A stretch of 64,000 bases of DNA, taken from NCBI GenBank assembly GCA_965214035.1, contig OZ243932.1, forward strand, positions 496,001 to 560,000. Reading direction: 5' to 3'. Positions 17,547-26,904 of this stretch are shown here, piece after piece (positions within the stretch are counted from its first letter, which is position 1; the number at the start of each line of letters is the position of its first letter). The position numbers were made by a program, and so were the translations under genes. The notes beneath the pieces were generated by a model that was not told the DNA's origin, made no database searches, and saw only the letters and a program-made list of their open reading frames with translations. The stretch comes from JAJDYQ01 sp965214035 (GTDB lineage Bacteria > Pseudomonadota > Gammaproteobacteria > JAJDYQ01).

Positions 17547-19232
17547 ATGAGCAGCCTGAAGAGACAGAATGTCCGGCACATCGTTGTTGTGCTGCTTATG
17601 TTGCTGGCGGCATTCAGTGTGTCGGCCAGGGTCGCTTATGTGCATATTGAGAAAAGCGAATTCCTGAAGCAGGAAGGTGAGCGGCATTACAAGCGCAATA
17701 TACCTTTGTATGCGTATCGTGGAGATATTCTGGATAGAAATGGTTATGAGCTTGCAGTAAGTGCGCCGGCTATCTCTATCTGGGCTGATCCAGATGATGT
17801 GTCGGAACGTCTCGGTGAGTTGAAGGTTCTTAATGAGCGTCTGAATATTGATTTGTATGGCTTGAAGAGAAAAGCGGAAAAATCTTCAAACCGTTCTTTT
17901 ATGTATATCAAGCGTCAGATAAGCCCTGAAGTGGCAGAGCATGTAAAGCAGTCCAGTATTGATTTCGTTAGTGTGATCGGTGAGCGCAAACGTGTGTATC
18001 CAGAGGGACATATGTTCAGTCAGATTGTTGGTGTGACAGATATTGATGGTCAGGGAGTGGAGGGTGCCGAGTTATCTTTTAACCAGTATCTAAATGGTGA
18101 AAATGGCATACAAAGCGTTATTCGGGATCGACTGGGTCGTAGCTTTGAGGTAATTAAAACACTTCGTGAAAGGCATGATGGTGAAAATGTTGTTTTGAGC
18201 CTTGATCGAAATATCCAGTATATCGCTTTCAGTGAGCTGCGCCGGGCACTACAGCTTTATGACGCCTCTTCCGGGATGCTGGTCATTATTGATGTCAATT
18301 CCGGAAAAGTATTGTCGATGGCAAATTATCCTGCTTATAACCCGAATGAGCGTAGTCAGTTGAATTCCTTTGCAATTCGCAATCGCATTATCACCGATGT
18401 TTTTGAACCTGGCTCTGCGATCAAACCGTTTATTGTGGCTGCCGCACTGGAGGCGGGGGTGATTTCTGAGGATCAGGTGTTTGATGTATCGCCAGGCTAT
18501 ATCAAGATAGCCGGCAAGAAAATCAAGGATAGTCGTGATTATAAACAGATTGATGTGGCCGGTATATTGGAGAAGTCGAGTAATGTTGGTGTAGTGAAGA
18601 TTGCATCAATGATTGATGATGATTTTCTGGCCAAAAAATTACGTAGCTATGGATTATTTTCATCTTCCGGTATTGAGCTTCCTGGCGAATCTTCAGGGTT
18701 GTTCCTGGCCAGAACAGACTGGAATAAGACTTATAAGTATTTCCTTTCATTTGGTTATGGCGCGGCTGTCAGCGCTTTGCAGTTGGCATCTGGTTATGCT
18801 GTGCTGGCTAATAATGGTATCCGTAAAGATATCAGCGTGCTTGAGGATGATACCGATTCACCAGGAGTTCAAGTAATGGATCCTGTGGTGGCCGGAAAAA
18901 TTGTTGCGATGTTGCAGAAAGTGGTTGATGTGGATGGTACGGGCAGGCGTGCGGCTTTAACTGGATATAGTGTTGCAGGTAAAACAGGAACGGCGAAGAA
19001 ATTACAGAATGGCAGTTATTCCGGTGATGAGTATATAGCGGTTTTTTGCGGTATGGCGCCTGCTTCTAAACCCGAAATCGTTGTTGCTGTAATCATTGAT
19101 GGTACGAAGAAGGATGGTTTTTACGGAGGGCAGTTTGCGGCTCCGATTTTTTCAAATGTGGCTTCCAGGGTGCTGAGATATCTCGATGTTAAGCCAGACA
19201 GATTGCCCCCTTCCCTGGTGATGATGCAGTGA
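17547..19232 (+). CDS. ftsI: Septal transpeptidase (PBP3)
   Basis: 561 residues. One N-terminal membrane helix (HIVVVLLMLLAAFSV) is followed by the PBP dimerisation domain and a transpeptidase domain with all three motifs: SAIK (S290, K293), SSN (344-346) and KTG (479-481). It cross-links septal peptidoglycan with FtsW. The motif is SAIK rather than the common STVK, which keeps the catalytic Ser and Lys. A GTG directly before the ATG (17544) is an equally usable start, with GGGA six bases upstream. Ends overlapping murE (TGATG). Confidence 0.95.
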   Translation: MSSLKRQNVRHIVVVLLMLLAAFSVSARVAYVHIEKSEFLKQEGERHYKRNIPLYAYRGDILDRNGYELAVSAPAISIWADPDDVSERLGELKVLNERLNIDLYGLKRKAEKSSNRSFMYIKRQISPEVAEHVKQSSIDFVSVIGERKRVYPEGHMFSQIVGVTDIDGQGVEGAELSFNQYLNGENGIQSVIRDRLGRSFEVIKTLRERHDGENVVLSLDRNIQYIAFSELRRALQLYDASSGMLVIIDVNSGKVLSMANYPAYNPNERSQLNSFAIRNRIITDVFEPGSAIKPFIVAAALEAGVISEDQVFDVSPGYIKIAGKKIKDSRDYKQIDVAGILEKSSNVGVVKIASMIDDDFLAKKLRSYGLFSSSGIELPGESSGLFLARTDWNKTYKYFLSFGYGAAVSALQLASGYAVLANNGIRKDISVLEDDTDSPGVQVMDPVVAGKIVAMLQKVVDVDGTGRRAALTGYSVAGKTGTAKKLQNGSYSGDEYIAVFCGMAPASKPEIVVAVIIDGTKKDGFYGGQFAAPIFSNVASRVLRYLDVKPDRLPPSLVMMQ

Positions 19233-20695
19233 TGTCCGTATGTATTGAATCTGTTGTTGATGACTTGCTAAGTAAGGCAAGGCAGTTTGCGGTGCGCTCT
19301 GATTTGATAGGTGTGTGTGAGCACACCGATGATGTGATGGCTGGAGATATTTTTGTCGCAGTAGATAAAGGGGTTGATTTTGCTCATGAGGCGCTGGATA
19401 AGGGAGCTGCTCTGGTTGTTTATGATGCTTGCAATCGTCTCATGGATTCCGTTCCACATGAGAGAATCATCGGGGTAGAGAATTTTCATGGTGTGGTCAG
19501 GCTTCTTGTACGGCGTATTTATGGTTGCGCAGTTGATAGTGTGTCACTGATCGGAATTACAGGAACAAATGGTAAAACCAGTACGGCAGGTTTTGTATGC
19601 CAGATACTCAATACACTTGGCCGCAAGACAGGTTATATCGGCACCCTGGGTTTTGGTGTGATTGGTCTGTCTATCGTTAAAAGCAGAAATACGACTCCAG
19701 ATATGGTGACATTATATCGTTACATTGACATATTATACAGGCAGGGCTGTGAGTTCATAGCAATAGAGGTCAGCTCACATAGTATAGCTCTTGACCGCAT
19801 TTATTGCCTGTCTTTTTTTGTGGGCATATTCACAAATCTGTCTCGTGATCATCTTGATTTTCACAAGTCCATGAAGAACTATGCAATGGTCAAGCGTTCG
19901 TTTTTTATCGACTATAAAATAGACTGCCTGGTTGTAAATTTTGATGATAGCACTGGTAGGCAGATAGCGGAGGAGTGGGGTGGCGATAAGCCGATTCTGG
20001 GTTTTTCAGCAAAGCATACAGCGCCTGATATTCTTAAGTATTACTCACATGGAATGGATGCCGATGGTGAAAACAATATGACCATACAATATGAAGGCAA
20101 GATATATGAATTGCCGCTATCAATTTACGGTAGTTTTAATGCGGCCAATATGGCAGCAGCAATTACTTCATGCCTTGCTCTCCATTATCCGATAGATGAT
20201 GTAATACAGGCAGCTTTAAGTATATCTCCGATACCTGGTCGTATGCAATATTTTAAGACTGAGCGGCAAATTAACGTCTTCATCGATTATGCCCATACCC
20301 CGGCAGGCATACAGGCTGTGTTGACAGATGAATCTGTAATATCCGGGGATACATGGTGCGTGTTGGGGAGTGGCGGTGAGCGTGATCCGGGAAAGCGTGC
20401 AGAAATGGCCAGGATGACGGGCTATGCCTCCCATGTTGTTATCTGTGATGATAATGTGCGCCGGGATTCAGCTACCCGAATCGTTGTTGATATGCTGCAA
20501 GGTGTGCAGTCCAAGGCTGGAACAGTTATTTGTCGTGATAGAAGTCAAGCTATAGATTATGCGTTATCTCATGCACAACAGGGTGACAGCCTGTTTTTGC
20601 TTGGTAAAGGAAATGAAGATTATATCGATTATGAAAAGTGTAAAATTATGCAGAGCGATCTGGATGTTGTTAAGCAATATAGTGAGATAAAATGA
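19232..20695 (+). CDS. murE: UDP-MurNAc-tripeptide synthetase
   Basis: 487 residues with Mur-ligase order: N-terminal UDP domain, P-loop ITGTNGKTST (near residue 110-119), carbamylated-Lys region and C-terminal domain with GSGGERDPGKR. It adds the third stem residue, normally meso-diaminopimelate in Gram-negatives. The recognition motif DNPR is DNVR here (407-410) and the later GKGHE-type motif reads GKGNEDY, both conservative of the charged residues but unusual. ATG at 19232 chosen; a GTG immediately precedes it. Overlaps murF (ATGA). Confidence 0.94.
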   Translation: MSVCIESVVDDLLSKARQFAVRSDLIGVCEHTDDVMAGDIFVAVDKGVDFAHEALDKGAALVVYDACNRLMDSVPHERIIGVENFHGVVRLLVRRIYGCAVDSVSLIGITGTNGKTSTAGFVCQILNTLGRKTGYIGTLGFGVIGLSIVKSRNTTPDMVTLYRYIDILYRQGCEFIAIEVSSHSIALDRIYCLSFFVGIFTNLSRDHLDFHKSMKNYAMVKRSFFIDYKIDCLVVNFDDSTGRQIAEEWGGDKPILGFSAKHTAPDILKYYSHGMDADGENNMTIQYEGKIYELPLSIYGSFNAANMAAAITSCLALHYPIDDVIQAALSISPIPGRMQYFKTERQINVFIDYAHTPAGIQAVLTDESVISGDTWCVLGSGGERDPGKRAEMARMTGYASHVVICDDNVRRDSATRIVVDMLQGVQSKAGTVICRDRSQAIDYALSHAQQGDSLFLLGKGNEDYIDYEKCKIMQSDLDVVKQYSEIK

Positions 20696-22032
20696 GCATT
20701 AATATTTTATTTTCTGATATTGCCCGGCATGATCAATCAGCATATTTTAATATGGATTTTATGATAGATAAAATCAGTATTGATACGCGCACTATAAGGC
20801 CGGGTGAAGCCTATCTGGCAATAATAGGTAAATGCTTTGATGGCCATGATTTTATTGACCAGGCGATAAAAGCAGGAGCAGGTTCGATCATTGTAAGTTC
20901 TGATGTAAAAGCAGACATACCTGTGCTAAAAACGGATAATACTGTGAATACGTTTGGTCTTATTGCTCGCCTTTATCGTGAACGGCTGAAGGCGATAGTT
21001 ATTGGCATTACGGGGAGCAATGGTAAAACGACTGTTAAACAAATGTTGCGATCTGTGTGTGAATTACATGGAAAAACGACCGCGACTATCGCCAATAATA
21101 ATAATACTATTGGCGTCCCGCTGACTCTATTATCGGCCGCACATGATGATGCAATAGCCATCGTTGAAATGGGGACAAGCGAGCGCGGTGAAATTCCTGA
21201 CCTCGTCGATATTGTGCGTCCTGATATTTCCGTTATAACTAATGTATCAGAATCACATCTTTCCGGATTCGCCGGAAGTGATGATATATTTGCCGAGAAG
21301 TCAGCGATTATCCAGGGAGTGAAATCAGATGGTTCTGTGATTGTCAATATGGATGATGACTATTCTGAAAAAGCACTGCTATTGGCAGCAGGTCATGCAG
21401 TGATAACGTATGGCTTTTCTGATGATGCAGATGTACATGTTATTAATCAGGCGTCATCAGAAATCACAGTGATATCTCCGGAAGGAGAGCTGACTTATAG
21501 ACTTGGCGTGCCTGGCAAACATAATGTATCTAATTCGATGGCGGTTGTTGCACTGGCGCAGGCGGCTGGGATTGAGAATGATTTGATTATTGAGGGTATG
21601 GAAAATTATAGAGGCATAAAAGGAAGATTGCAGATACATCGATTGTCCAATGACATTACATTAATTGACGATACATATAACGCAAACCCTGCTTCAAGCC
21701 ATGCGGCCCTGGATGTGTTGGCTGCCTATACAGGGCGTAAGTTATTTGCTTATGGAGGGATGTCGGAGTTGGGCAAAAGCTCGGATGAATTTCATTACAG
21801 CGTAGGTAGAAAAGCTGAAGATATTGAGGTTGACCAGCTATATGTTTATGGGCCAAAAGCGAGAGGGACTTATGAGGCATTCTCCGGTGACAAGTCTTAT
21901 TTTGATAATGTGGAGGATCTTTCCAAAAAAGTTGCTCATCATTTGACAAGTGGAGATACGATTTTAATTAAAGGTTCGAGGTGTTTCAGGATGGATCATG
22001 TCAGCCGCTATCTGATAGAGAGTGTAAATTAA
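20692..22032 (+). CDS. murF: UDP-MurNAc-tripeptide:D-Ala-D-Ala ligase
   Basis: 446 residues. SIDTRTIRPGEAYLAI marks the N-terminal domain, GITGSNGKTTVKQML the P-loop, NNNNTIGVPLTLL and MGTSERGEIPDL the following conserved blocks, and DDTYNANPASSHAAL the C-terminal domain. It attaches D-Ala-D-Ala made by Ddl (26.9 kb) to the tripeptide made by MurE. Starts within the murE stop (ATGA) and ends one base before the mraY start. Base composition is very A+T rich at its 5' end. Confidence 0.95.
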   Translation: MSINILFSDIARHDQSAYFNMDFMIDKISIDTRTIRPGEAYLAIIGKCFDGHDFIDQAIKAGAGSIIVSSDVKADIPVLKTDNTVNTFGLIARLYRERLKAIVIGITGSNGKTTVKQMLRSVCELHGKTTATIANNNNTIGVPLTLLSAAHDDAIAIVEMGTSERGEIPDLVDIVRPDISVITNVSESHLSGFAGSDDIFAEKSAIIQGVKSDGSVIVNMDDDYSEKALLLAAGHAVITYGFSDDADVHVINQASSEITVISPEGELTYRLGVPGKHNVSNSMAVVALAQAAGIENDLIIEGMENYRGIKGRLQIHRLSNDITLIDDTYNANPASSHAALDVLAAYTGRKLFAYGGMSELGKSSDEFHYSVGRKAEDIEVDQLYVYGPKARGTYEAFSGDKSYFDNVEDLSKKVAHHLTSGDTILIKGSRCFRMDHVSRYLIESVN

Positions 22033-22033
22033 T

Positions 22034-23116
22034 ATGCTTTACTGGATAGCAGAAATCATGCGTGAATATTACCGGATATTCAGCGTATTTGAGTATATCA
22101 CACTGCGTTCTATTTTGAGCGTTCTAACTTCTCTTGCGATCTCGCTTATATTGGGTCCATATCTTATAAGGACCTTAATTAAGCGCCAGATTGGTCAGAG
22201 TATACGCGATGATGGTCCTCTGGCACATTTAGATAAATCAGGAACTCCAACCATGGGAGGATCACTTATCATTATATCCATTCTCACTACAACACTTTTA
22301 TGGAGTGATTTATCGAATCATTACGTCTGGCTATGTATGTTATGTATAGCAGGCTATGCGGTAATAGGTTTATACGATGACTATCAAAAAATATTTTACG
22401 GTAATAGTAAAGGCATCAGTGCAAAAATGAAGTTTTCATTGCAGATGATACTTGGCTTTTTCTTTTCGACGTACATATATGTAACGGCAACGGATAGTGT
22501 ACAGCTACTGTATATCGTACCTGTTTTTAAGGATTTAACATTTGATCTTGGTGTTTTTTTTATTGCCTTTTCAATGTTGGTGATTGTCGGTAGTAGTAAT
22601 GCTGTAAATTTGACCGATGGTTTGGATGGGTTGGCAATAATGCCGACTGTATTGGTGTGTGGCGCTCTCGGGATCGTCGCTTATATGACTGGAAATATAA
22701 ATTATTCAGGGTATTTATCAATCCCGTATGTGCGTGATGTGGGAGAAATTACAATATTTCTGGCGGCTATAGTAGGCTCTGGATTAGGCTTTCTCTGGTT
22801 TAATGCTTATCCTGCACAGGTATTTATGGGAGATATGGGGGCATTATCACTGGGGGCAGCATTGGGTATTGTGGCGATTCTGATTCGTCAAGAGTTTCTT
22901 CTCGTTATCATGGGTGGTGTATTCGTTATAGAAACAATATCTGTTATTTTACAGGTTGTCAGCTTTAAATTATTAGGCCGCAGAATTTTTCGCATGGCAC
23001 CATTGCATCATCATTTTGAACTGAAAGGATGGCAGGAGCCGAAAGTTATTGTGCGGTTCTGGATCATTACAGTTGTGCTTGTTTTAGTGGGTCTGGCAAC
23101 TCTGAAGATCAGATAA
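22034..23116 (+). CDS. mraY: Phospho-MurNAc-pentapeptide transferase
   Basis: 360 residues with about ten membrane segments. Diagnostic blocks: GTPTMGGSLII, GLYDDYQKI (the Asp pair), SNAVNLTDGLDGLA, FMGDMGALSLGAALG and the HHHFELKGW signature at the C-terminal side. It moves phospho-MurNAc-pentapeptide to undecaprenyl phosphate, making lipid I in the inner membrane. Because murG is not encoded nearby, the next step (lipid II) must be supplied from elsewhere. Length equals the E. coli enzyme. Confidence 0.97.
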   Translation: MLYWIAEIMREYYRIFSVFEYITLRSILSVLTSLAISLILGPYLIRTLIKRQIGQSIRDDGPLAHLDKSGTPTMGGSLIIISILTTTLLWSDLSNHYVWLCMLCIAGYAVIGLYDDYQKIFYGNSKGISAKMKFSLQMILGFFFSTYIYVTATDSVQLLYIVPVFKDLTFDLGVFFIAFSMLVIVGSSNAVNLTDGLDGLAIMPTVLVCGALGIVAYMTGNINYSGYLSIPYVRDVGEITIFLAAIVGSGLGFLWFNAYPAQVFMGDMGALSLGAALGIVAILIRQEFLLVIMGGVFVIETISVILQVVSFKLLGRRIFRMAPLHHHFELKGWQEPKVIVRFWIITVVLVLVGLATLKIR

Positions 23117-23117
23117 T

Positions 23118-24356
23118 ATGGCAAATCATCAGCAACATATAACGATAGCTGGCATGGGTAAGACGGGATCCATGATTGACGCCTTTTTGTCGTCGTTTTC
23201 TATTGCAGCCAAACACTGTGATGACAATCTGGATTATCCAGATTGTCTCATTGAGAGTATCAATCATCCTGGGTTTGTCTTTAAGAGTCCTGGATTGGCT
23301 CCCGAAAAATATATATCGCTTCCAGATAAAGTGCATGTTATAAATGATGTTGAATTTATGATGAGATTGACATTAAAGCCTGTTATTCTTGTTACAGGTA
23401 CGAATGGAAAGTCAACGCTTGTCAGCTTGCTGGAAGCTATTTTGGAATCTGGTAATATACGTGCGATAGCATGTGGTAATAATGGTATTCCAGTATTGAA
23501 AGCCCATCTGGCACGACCAGATATATATATTATTGAATTATCCAGTTATCAACTGGAGAACATGTCGTCACATGTTTCAGAGGCGGCAGTGGTTTTGAAT
23601 ATTGGTGTTGATCATGTCGATCGATATGTTGATATAGATAACTATCGTTTGGTAAAAGAGTCAATATATCAGAACTGTCAACATCCTGTATGGCCAATTA
23701 ATCGGGAAGGCGATCTAAGTTATAGTCAGGATATCGTAGGTTATCGAACAGGCACTTCTGACTATACAGTGAAGAATGGATTTATATATCAGGATCGGTA
23801 TGAGTATTGTAATGTTGCTGATATCGCTCTGATTGGTCAACATAACTATCTGAATGTATGTGCGGCCCTGGCATTGCTTCATCACTTGCAGTTAAGTCAG
23901 GATAAAGTAGTGGCGAAGTTGAAGCAGTTTGTCGGTCTTGCACATCGTATGGAACTGATTTGCAAAGATATTAAAGGTCGTGAATGGATTAATGATTCTA
24001 AGAGTACCAATGTACATTCAACCAGAGCGGCATTGGTTTCGTTAAATCGACAGATTATTCTCATTATGGGAGGGCGTGGCAAGGGAGAAGATTATTCGGA
24101 GTTATTCATTAAATATGCCGACAGGATATCGATGCTTATTTTATATGGTGAGGATGCAGAGCTTATTTCATCTCAGGCTGATTCTATCGGCAGGAAATAT
24201 ATACTTTCCAGTGTTTCTGAAGCTGTTGAACTTGCTGATACTTATGTAGATACAGTGTTATTTTCTCCTGCCTGCGCCAGCTTTGATCAGTATCGTAATT
24301 TCAGCGAGAGAGGAGATGACTTCAAGTATCATGTGAGGAGAGTGGTTGCATGTTGA
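23118..24356 (+). CDS. murD: UDP-MurNAc-L-Ala:D-Glu ligase
   Basis: 412 residues, somewhat shorter than E. coli MurD (438). GMGKTG near the N-terminus is the UDP-binding Rossmann turn, VTGTNGKSTLVSLLE the P-loop, IELSSYQLE the family block, INDSKSTNVHSTRAAL and LIMGGRGKGEDYSEL the C-terminal motifs. It adds D-glutamate as the second stem residue. One base after mraY; its end overlaps ftsW by 7 bp. Confidence 0.94.
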   Translation: MANHQQHITIAGMGKTGSMIDAFLSSFSIAAKHCDDNLDYPDCLIESINHPGFVFKSPGLAPEKYISLPDKVHVINDVEFMMRLTLKPVILVTGTNGKSTLVSLLEAILESGNIRAIACGNNGIPVLKAHLARPDIYIIELSSYQLENMSSHVSEAAVVLNIGVDHVDRYVDIDNYRLVKESIYQNCQHPVWPINREGDLSYSQDIVGYRTGTSDYTVKNGFIYQDRYEYCNVADIALIGQHNYLNVCAALALLHHLQLSQDKVVAKLKQFVGLAHRMELICKDIKGREWINDSKSTNVHSTRAALVSLNRQIILIMGGRGKGEDYSELFIKYADRISMLILYGEDAELISSQADSIGRKYILSSVSEAVELADTYVDTVLFSPACASFDQYRNFSERGDDFKYHVRRVVAC

Positions 24357-25519
24357 TCAATGAGGTAAATCAGCTGCTTATCCGTATTTTGATTGCCAGT
24401 CTCACCATGCTTGGTTTGGGTCTTGTTATGGTTTCCTCTGCATCTATGGCTTTATCAGATTATAGTTATGGTAGCATGTATTATCATACAGCTGCCCACT
24501 TCATGAAAATTATACTGGGTATTGGTGCTGCGATAGTCGCTTATATATTTGGAGTTCGCTGGCTTCAAAAACTCTCACCCTCATTAATGATGATAGGCTT
24601 TTTTTTCAGCCTGTTGATTTTCGTGCCCAGCCTTTCAGTTGATGTTAATGGGGCAATTAGATGGCTAAAGATCGGGCCTCTGGTATTTCAGCCTTATGAT
24701 CTTTTTAAAATGGGTTATATCCTGTTTTTGGCACATGCACTCGAAAGATATCAAAAAGCTGGTGAAGCCAGCGAACTTAAAATATCGATCGCTGTGTTGT
24801 TCATTGTGAGTGTGTTGCTCATTCTTCAACCTGATTTTGGTTCATTTTCACTGTTGATGAGTGTCATGCTTCTGATCTTTTTTCTTGTAAAAGGGATAAA
24901 TAGAGAGCTGCTTTTTATTGTGAGTTCTCTGTTGGTAGCTTTTGTCTGGTTAATTATTTCTGCTCCATACCGTATGAAGCGGATAGAGACATTTTTTAAT
25001 CCATGGTCGGACCGTTATGGTTCCGGCTTTCAATTGATTCAGGCAATGGTTGCTGAAGGCAGTGGAGGTATCAGTGGTGTGGGGTTAGGTCAAAGTGTTC
25101 AGAAAATGCTGTATTTGCCCGAAGCACATACTGATTTCCCTCTAAGTATATTTGCTGAGGAGACCGGATTGATCGGGGTTATTTTTGTGCTCGCATTGAT
25201 TACTTACCTTTGTCTCCAATTGACTCGCTTGTCGTTTAAACTCAGGCAGCATGAAATACTATTTGAGTGTTATCTTGTTTTTTTGATAGCTGCTTTTATT
25301 TTCATTCAGTCTTTCTTCAATATTGGAGTGAATTATGGGCTGCTGCCAACAAATGGTATCACATTGCCGTTAATGGGATATGGTGGAACCAGTGTGGTAA
25401 GCCATATTGCAATGATTGGTATGGTCATGTCGATTGGTCGTGACCTTAAATATAAGAGGTCTATACATTCTATGGAGATGGCTGTTCGCGATACCAGCGT
25501 TGTGCCGATAAAGCCATGA
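24350..25519 (+). CDS. ftsW: SEDS-family peptidoglycan glycosyltransferase/division protein
   Basis: 389 residues with ten membrane segments. Conserved SEDS elements: MVSSASMA near residue 30, a QPDFGS block (LILQPDFGSFSLLM), the loop Asp region RIETFFNPWSDRYGSGFQL, AEGSGGISGVGLGQS, AHTDFPLSIFAEETG and GLLPTNGITLPLMGYGG. It polymerises septal glycan from lipid II together with FtsI. The stop codon overlaps the murC start (ATGA); murG, which lies between these two genes in most gammaproteobacteria, is absent. Confidence 0.96.
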   Translation: MLINEVNQLLIRILIASLTMLGLGLVMVSSASMALSDYSYGSMYYHTAAHFMKIILGIGAAIVAYIFGVRWLQKLSPSLMMIGFFFSLLIFVPSLSVDVNGAIRWLKIGPLVFQPYDLFKMGYILFLAHALERYQKAGEASELKISIAVLFIVSVLLILQPDFGSFSLLMSVMLLIFFLVKGINRELLFIVSSLLVAFVWLIISAPYRMKRIETFFNPWSDRYGSGFQLIQAMVAEGSGGISGVGLGQSVQKMLYLPEAHTDFPLSIFAEETGLIGVIFVLALITYLCLQLTRLSFKLRQHEILFECYLVFLIAAFIFIQSFFNIGVNYGLLPTNGITLPLMGYGGTSVVSHIAMIGMVMSIGRDLKYKRSIHSMEMAVRDTSVVPIKP

Positions 25520-26904
25520 AGCATATCCGTAAAATACATTTTGTGGGCATAGGTGGTATCGGTATGTGTGGCATAGCAGAGGTCATGCTGAATCAGGGAT
25601 ATGAGGTATCAGGTTCAGATATGGTGGTGAATGATAATGTGCAACGCTTACAGGACCTCGGTGCGCATGTTTATATTGGTCACTCTGCCGATAACATTAA
25701 GGATGCTGATGTTCTTGTCGTATCAAATGCCATTCATCAGGATAATCCGGAGCTTATCGAGGCCGCTTCTCGCCGCATTCCGGTTGTGCCAAGAGCCGAG
25801 ATGCTTTCTGAACTGATGAGAACAAAATATGGTATTGCCGTATCAGGCACACATGGCAAAACAACCACAACCAGTATGATAGCCAGTATGCTGGATGAAG
25901 CAGATCTAAGTCCTACTTATGTTATTGGAGGGCGATTGTTACATAACGATATGAATGCCAGTCTGGGTAGCAGCGAATACTTTTTGGCAGAAGCAGATGA
26001 AAGCGATGGGTCTTTTCTATTGTTTCATCCGGTGCTTTCTGTGGTTACTAATATAGACAATGATCATCTTGATTCTTACGAATATGATATGAATGAACTA
26101 ATCGAATCTTTTAAAAAATTTATTATTGATATTCCATTTTATGGTTGTGCCATTCTTTGTATGGATGATGAATATATAGTCAACTTATTGCCATATATAC
26201 ACCGTCGAGTAACTACCTATGGATTCCATGACCAGGCAGCGTTGCGATGTGTTTCCATGAAGCAGGATTTGAATGGTGTAGAGATGCACATAAAGAGCAA
26301 GCAGTTCAATCTGGATGATGTTTTCAGGATGTGTCTATTTGGCCGACATAATGTTTTGAATGCGTTGGCGAGTATTTGTGTCGGTATGGAAGTGGGACTA
26401 ACCATGGATCAAATCAAGACAGCACTGGCAAACTTCAGAGGAATAGCACGACGATTTAACGTATATCCTGCCACATTGAGAGATGATCGTTCTGTCTCGA
26501 TCATAGATGATTATGGACACCACCCTGTAGAAATGCGTAGCGTACTGGAAACGGTATCAGATGTATTTTCGGGGCGACGCATATTATTTATCTTTGAGCC
26601 CCATCGCTACAGCCGCACGAAACTATTATTCGATGCTTTTGTGGAGTCAATGTTAAGAGCTGACTATCAGTTGGTTTTGCCGATCTACGCTGCCGGAGAA
26701 AGCGATACGCTGGGCATATCGTCTGCTGCTTTATGTGATTCACTGCGTAGCATGGGAGCACGAAATGCACATTCTGTCGCGGATACTGATGCACTATTTG
26801 AGGCGTTGGATCGTGTGGCAGAAGATGGCGATGTCATATTATTTATGGGTGCTGGCAGTATAGGAAAGCTTGTCAGGCAGTATGTGCACAGGGTGTCCTC
26901 ATGA
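25516..26904 (+). CDS. murC: UDP-MurNAc:L-alanine ligase
   Basis: 462 residues: HFVGIGGIGMCGIAEVM at the start, P-loop SGTHGKTTTTSM, EADESDGSFLLF, DDYGHHPVEMR and EPHRYSRTKLLFDAF. It adds L-Ala to UDP-MurNAc, starting the stem peptide. Directly coupled to ftsW upstream and to ddl downstream by ATGA overlaps. murB is not between murC and ddl, which is variable in the class. Confidence 0.96.
   Translation: MKHIRKIHFVGIGGIGMCGIAEVMLNQGYEVSGSDMVVNDNVQRLQDLGAHVYIGHSADNIKDADVLVVSNAIHQDNPELIEAASRRIPVVPRAEMLSELMRTKYGIAVSGTHGKTTTTSMIASMLDEADLSPTYVIGGRLLHNDMNASLGSSEYFLAEADESDGSFLLFHPVLSVVTNIDNDHLDSYEYDMNELIESFKKFIIDIPFYGCAILCMDDEYIVNLLPYIHRRVTTYGFHDQAALRCVSMKQDLNGVEMHIKSKQFNLDDVFRMCLFGRHNVLNALASICVGMEVGLTMDQIKTALANFRGIARRFNVYPATLRDDRSVSIIDDYGHHPVEMRSVLETVSDVFSGRRILFIFEPHRYSRTKLLFDAFVESMLRADYQLVLPIYAAGESDTLGISSAALCDSLRSMGARNAHSVADTDALFEALDRVAEDGDVILFMGAGSIGKLVRQYVHRVSS

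Noticed and set aside
24350..26904. A hidden or frameshifted murG inside ftsW or murC
   Set aside because: Both frames are full length with all family motifs and overlap by four bases; no GT28-like sequence appears in other frames.
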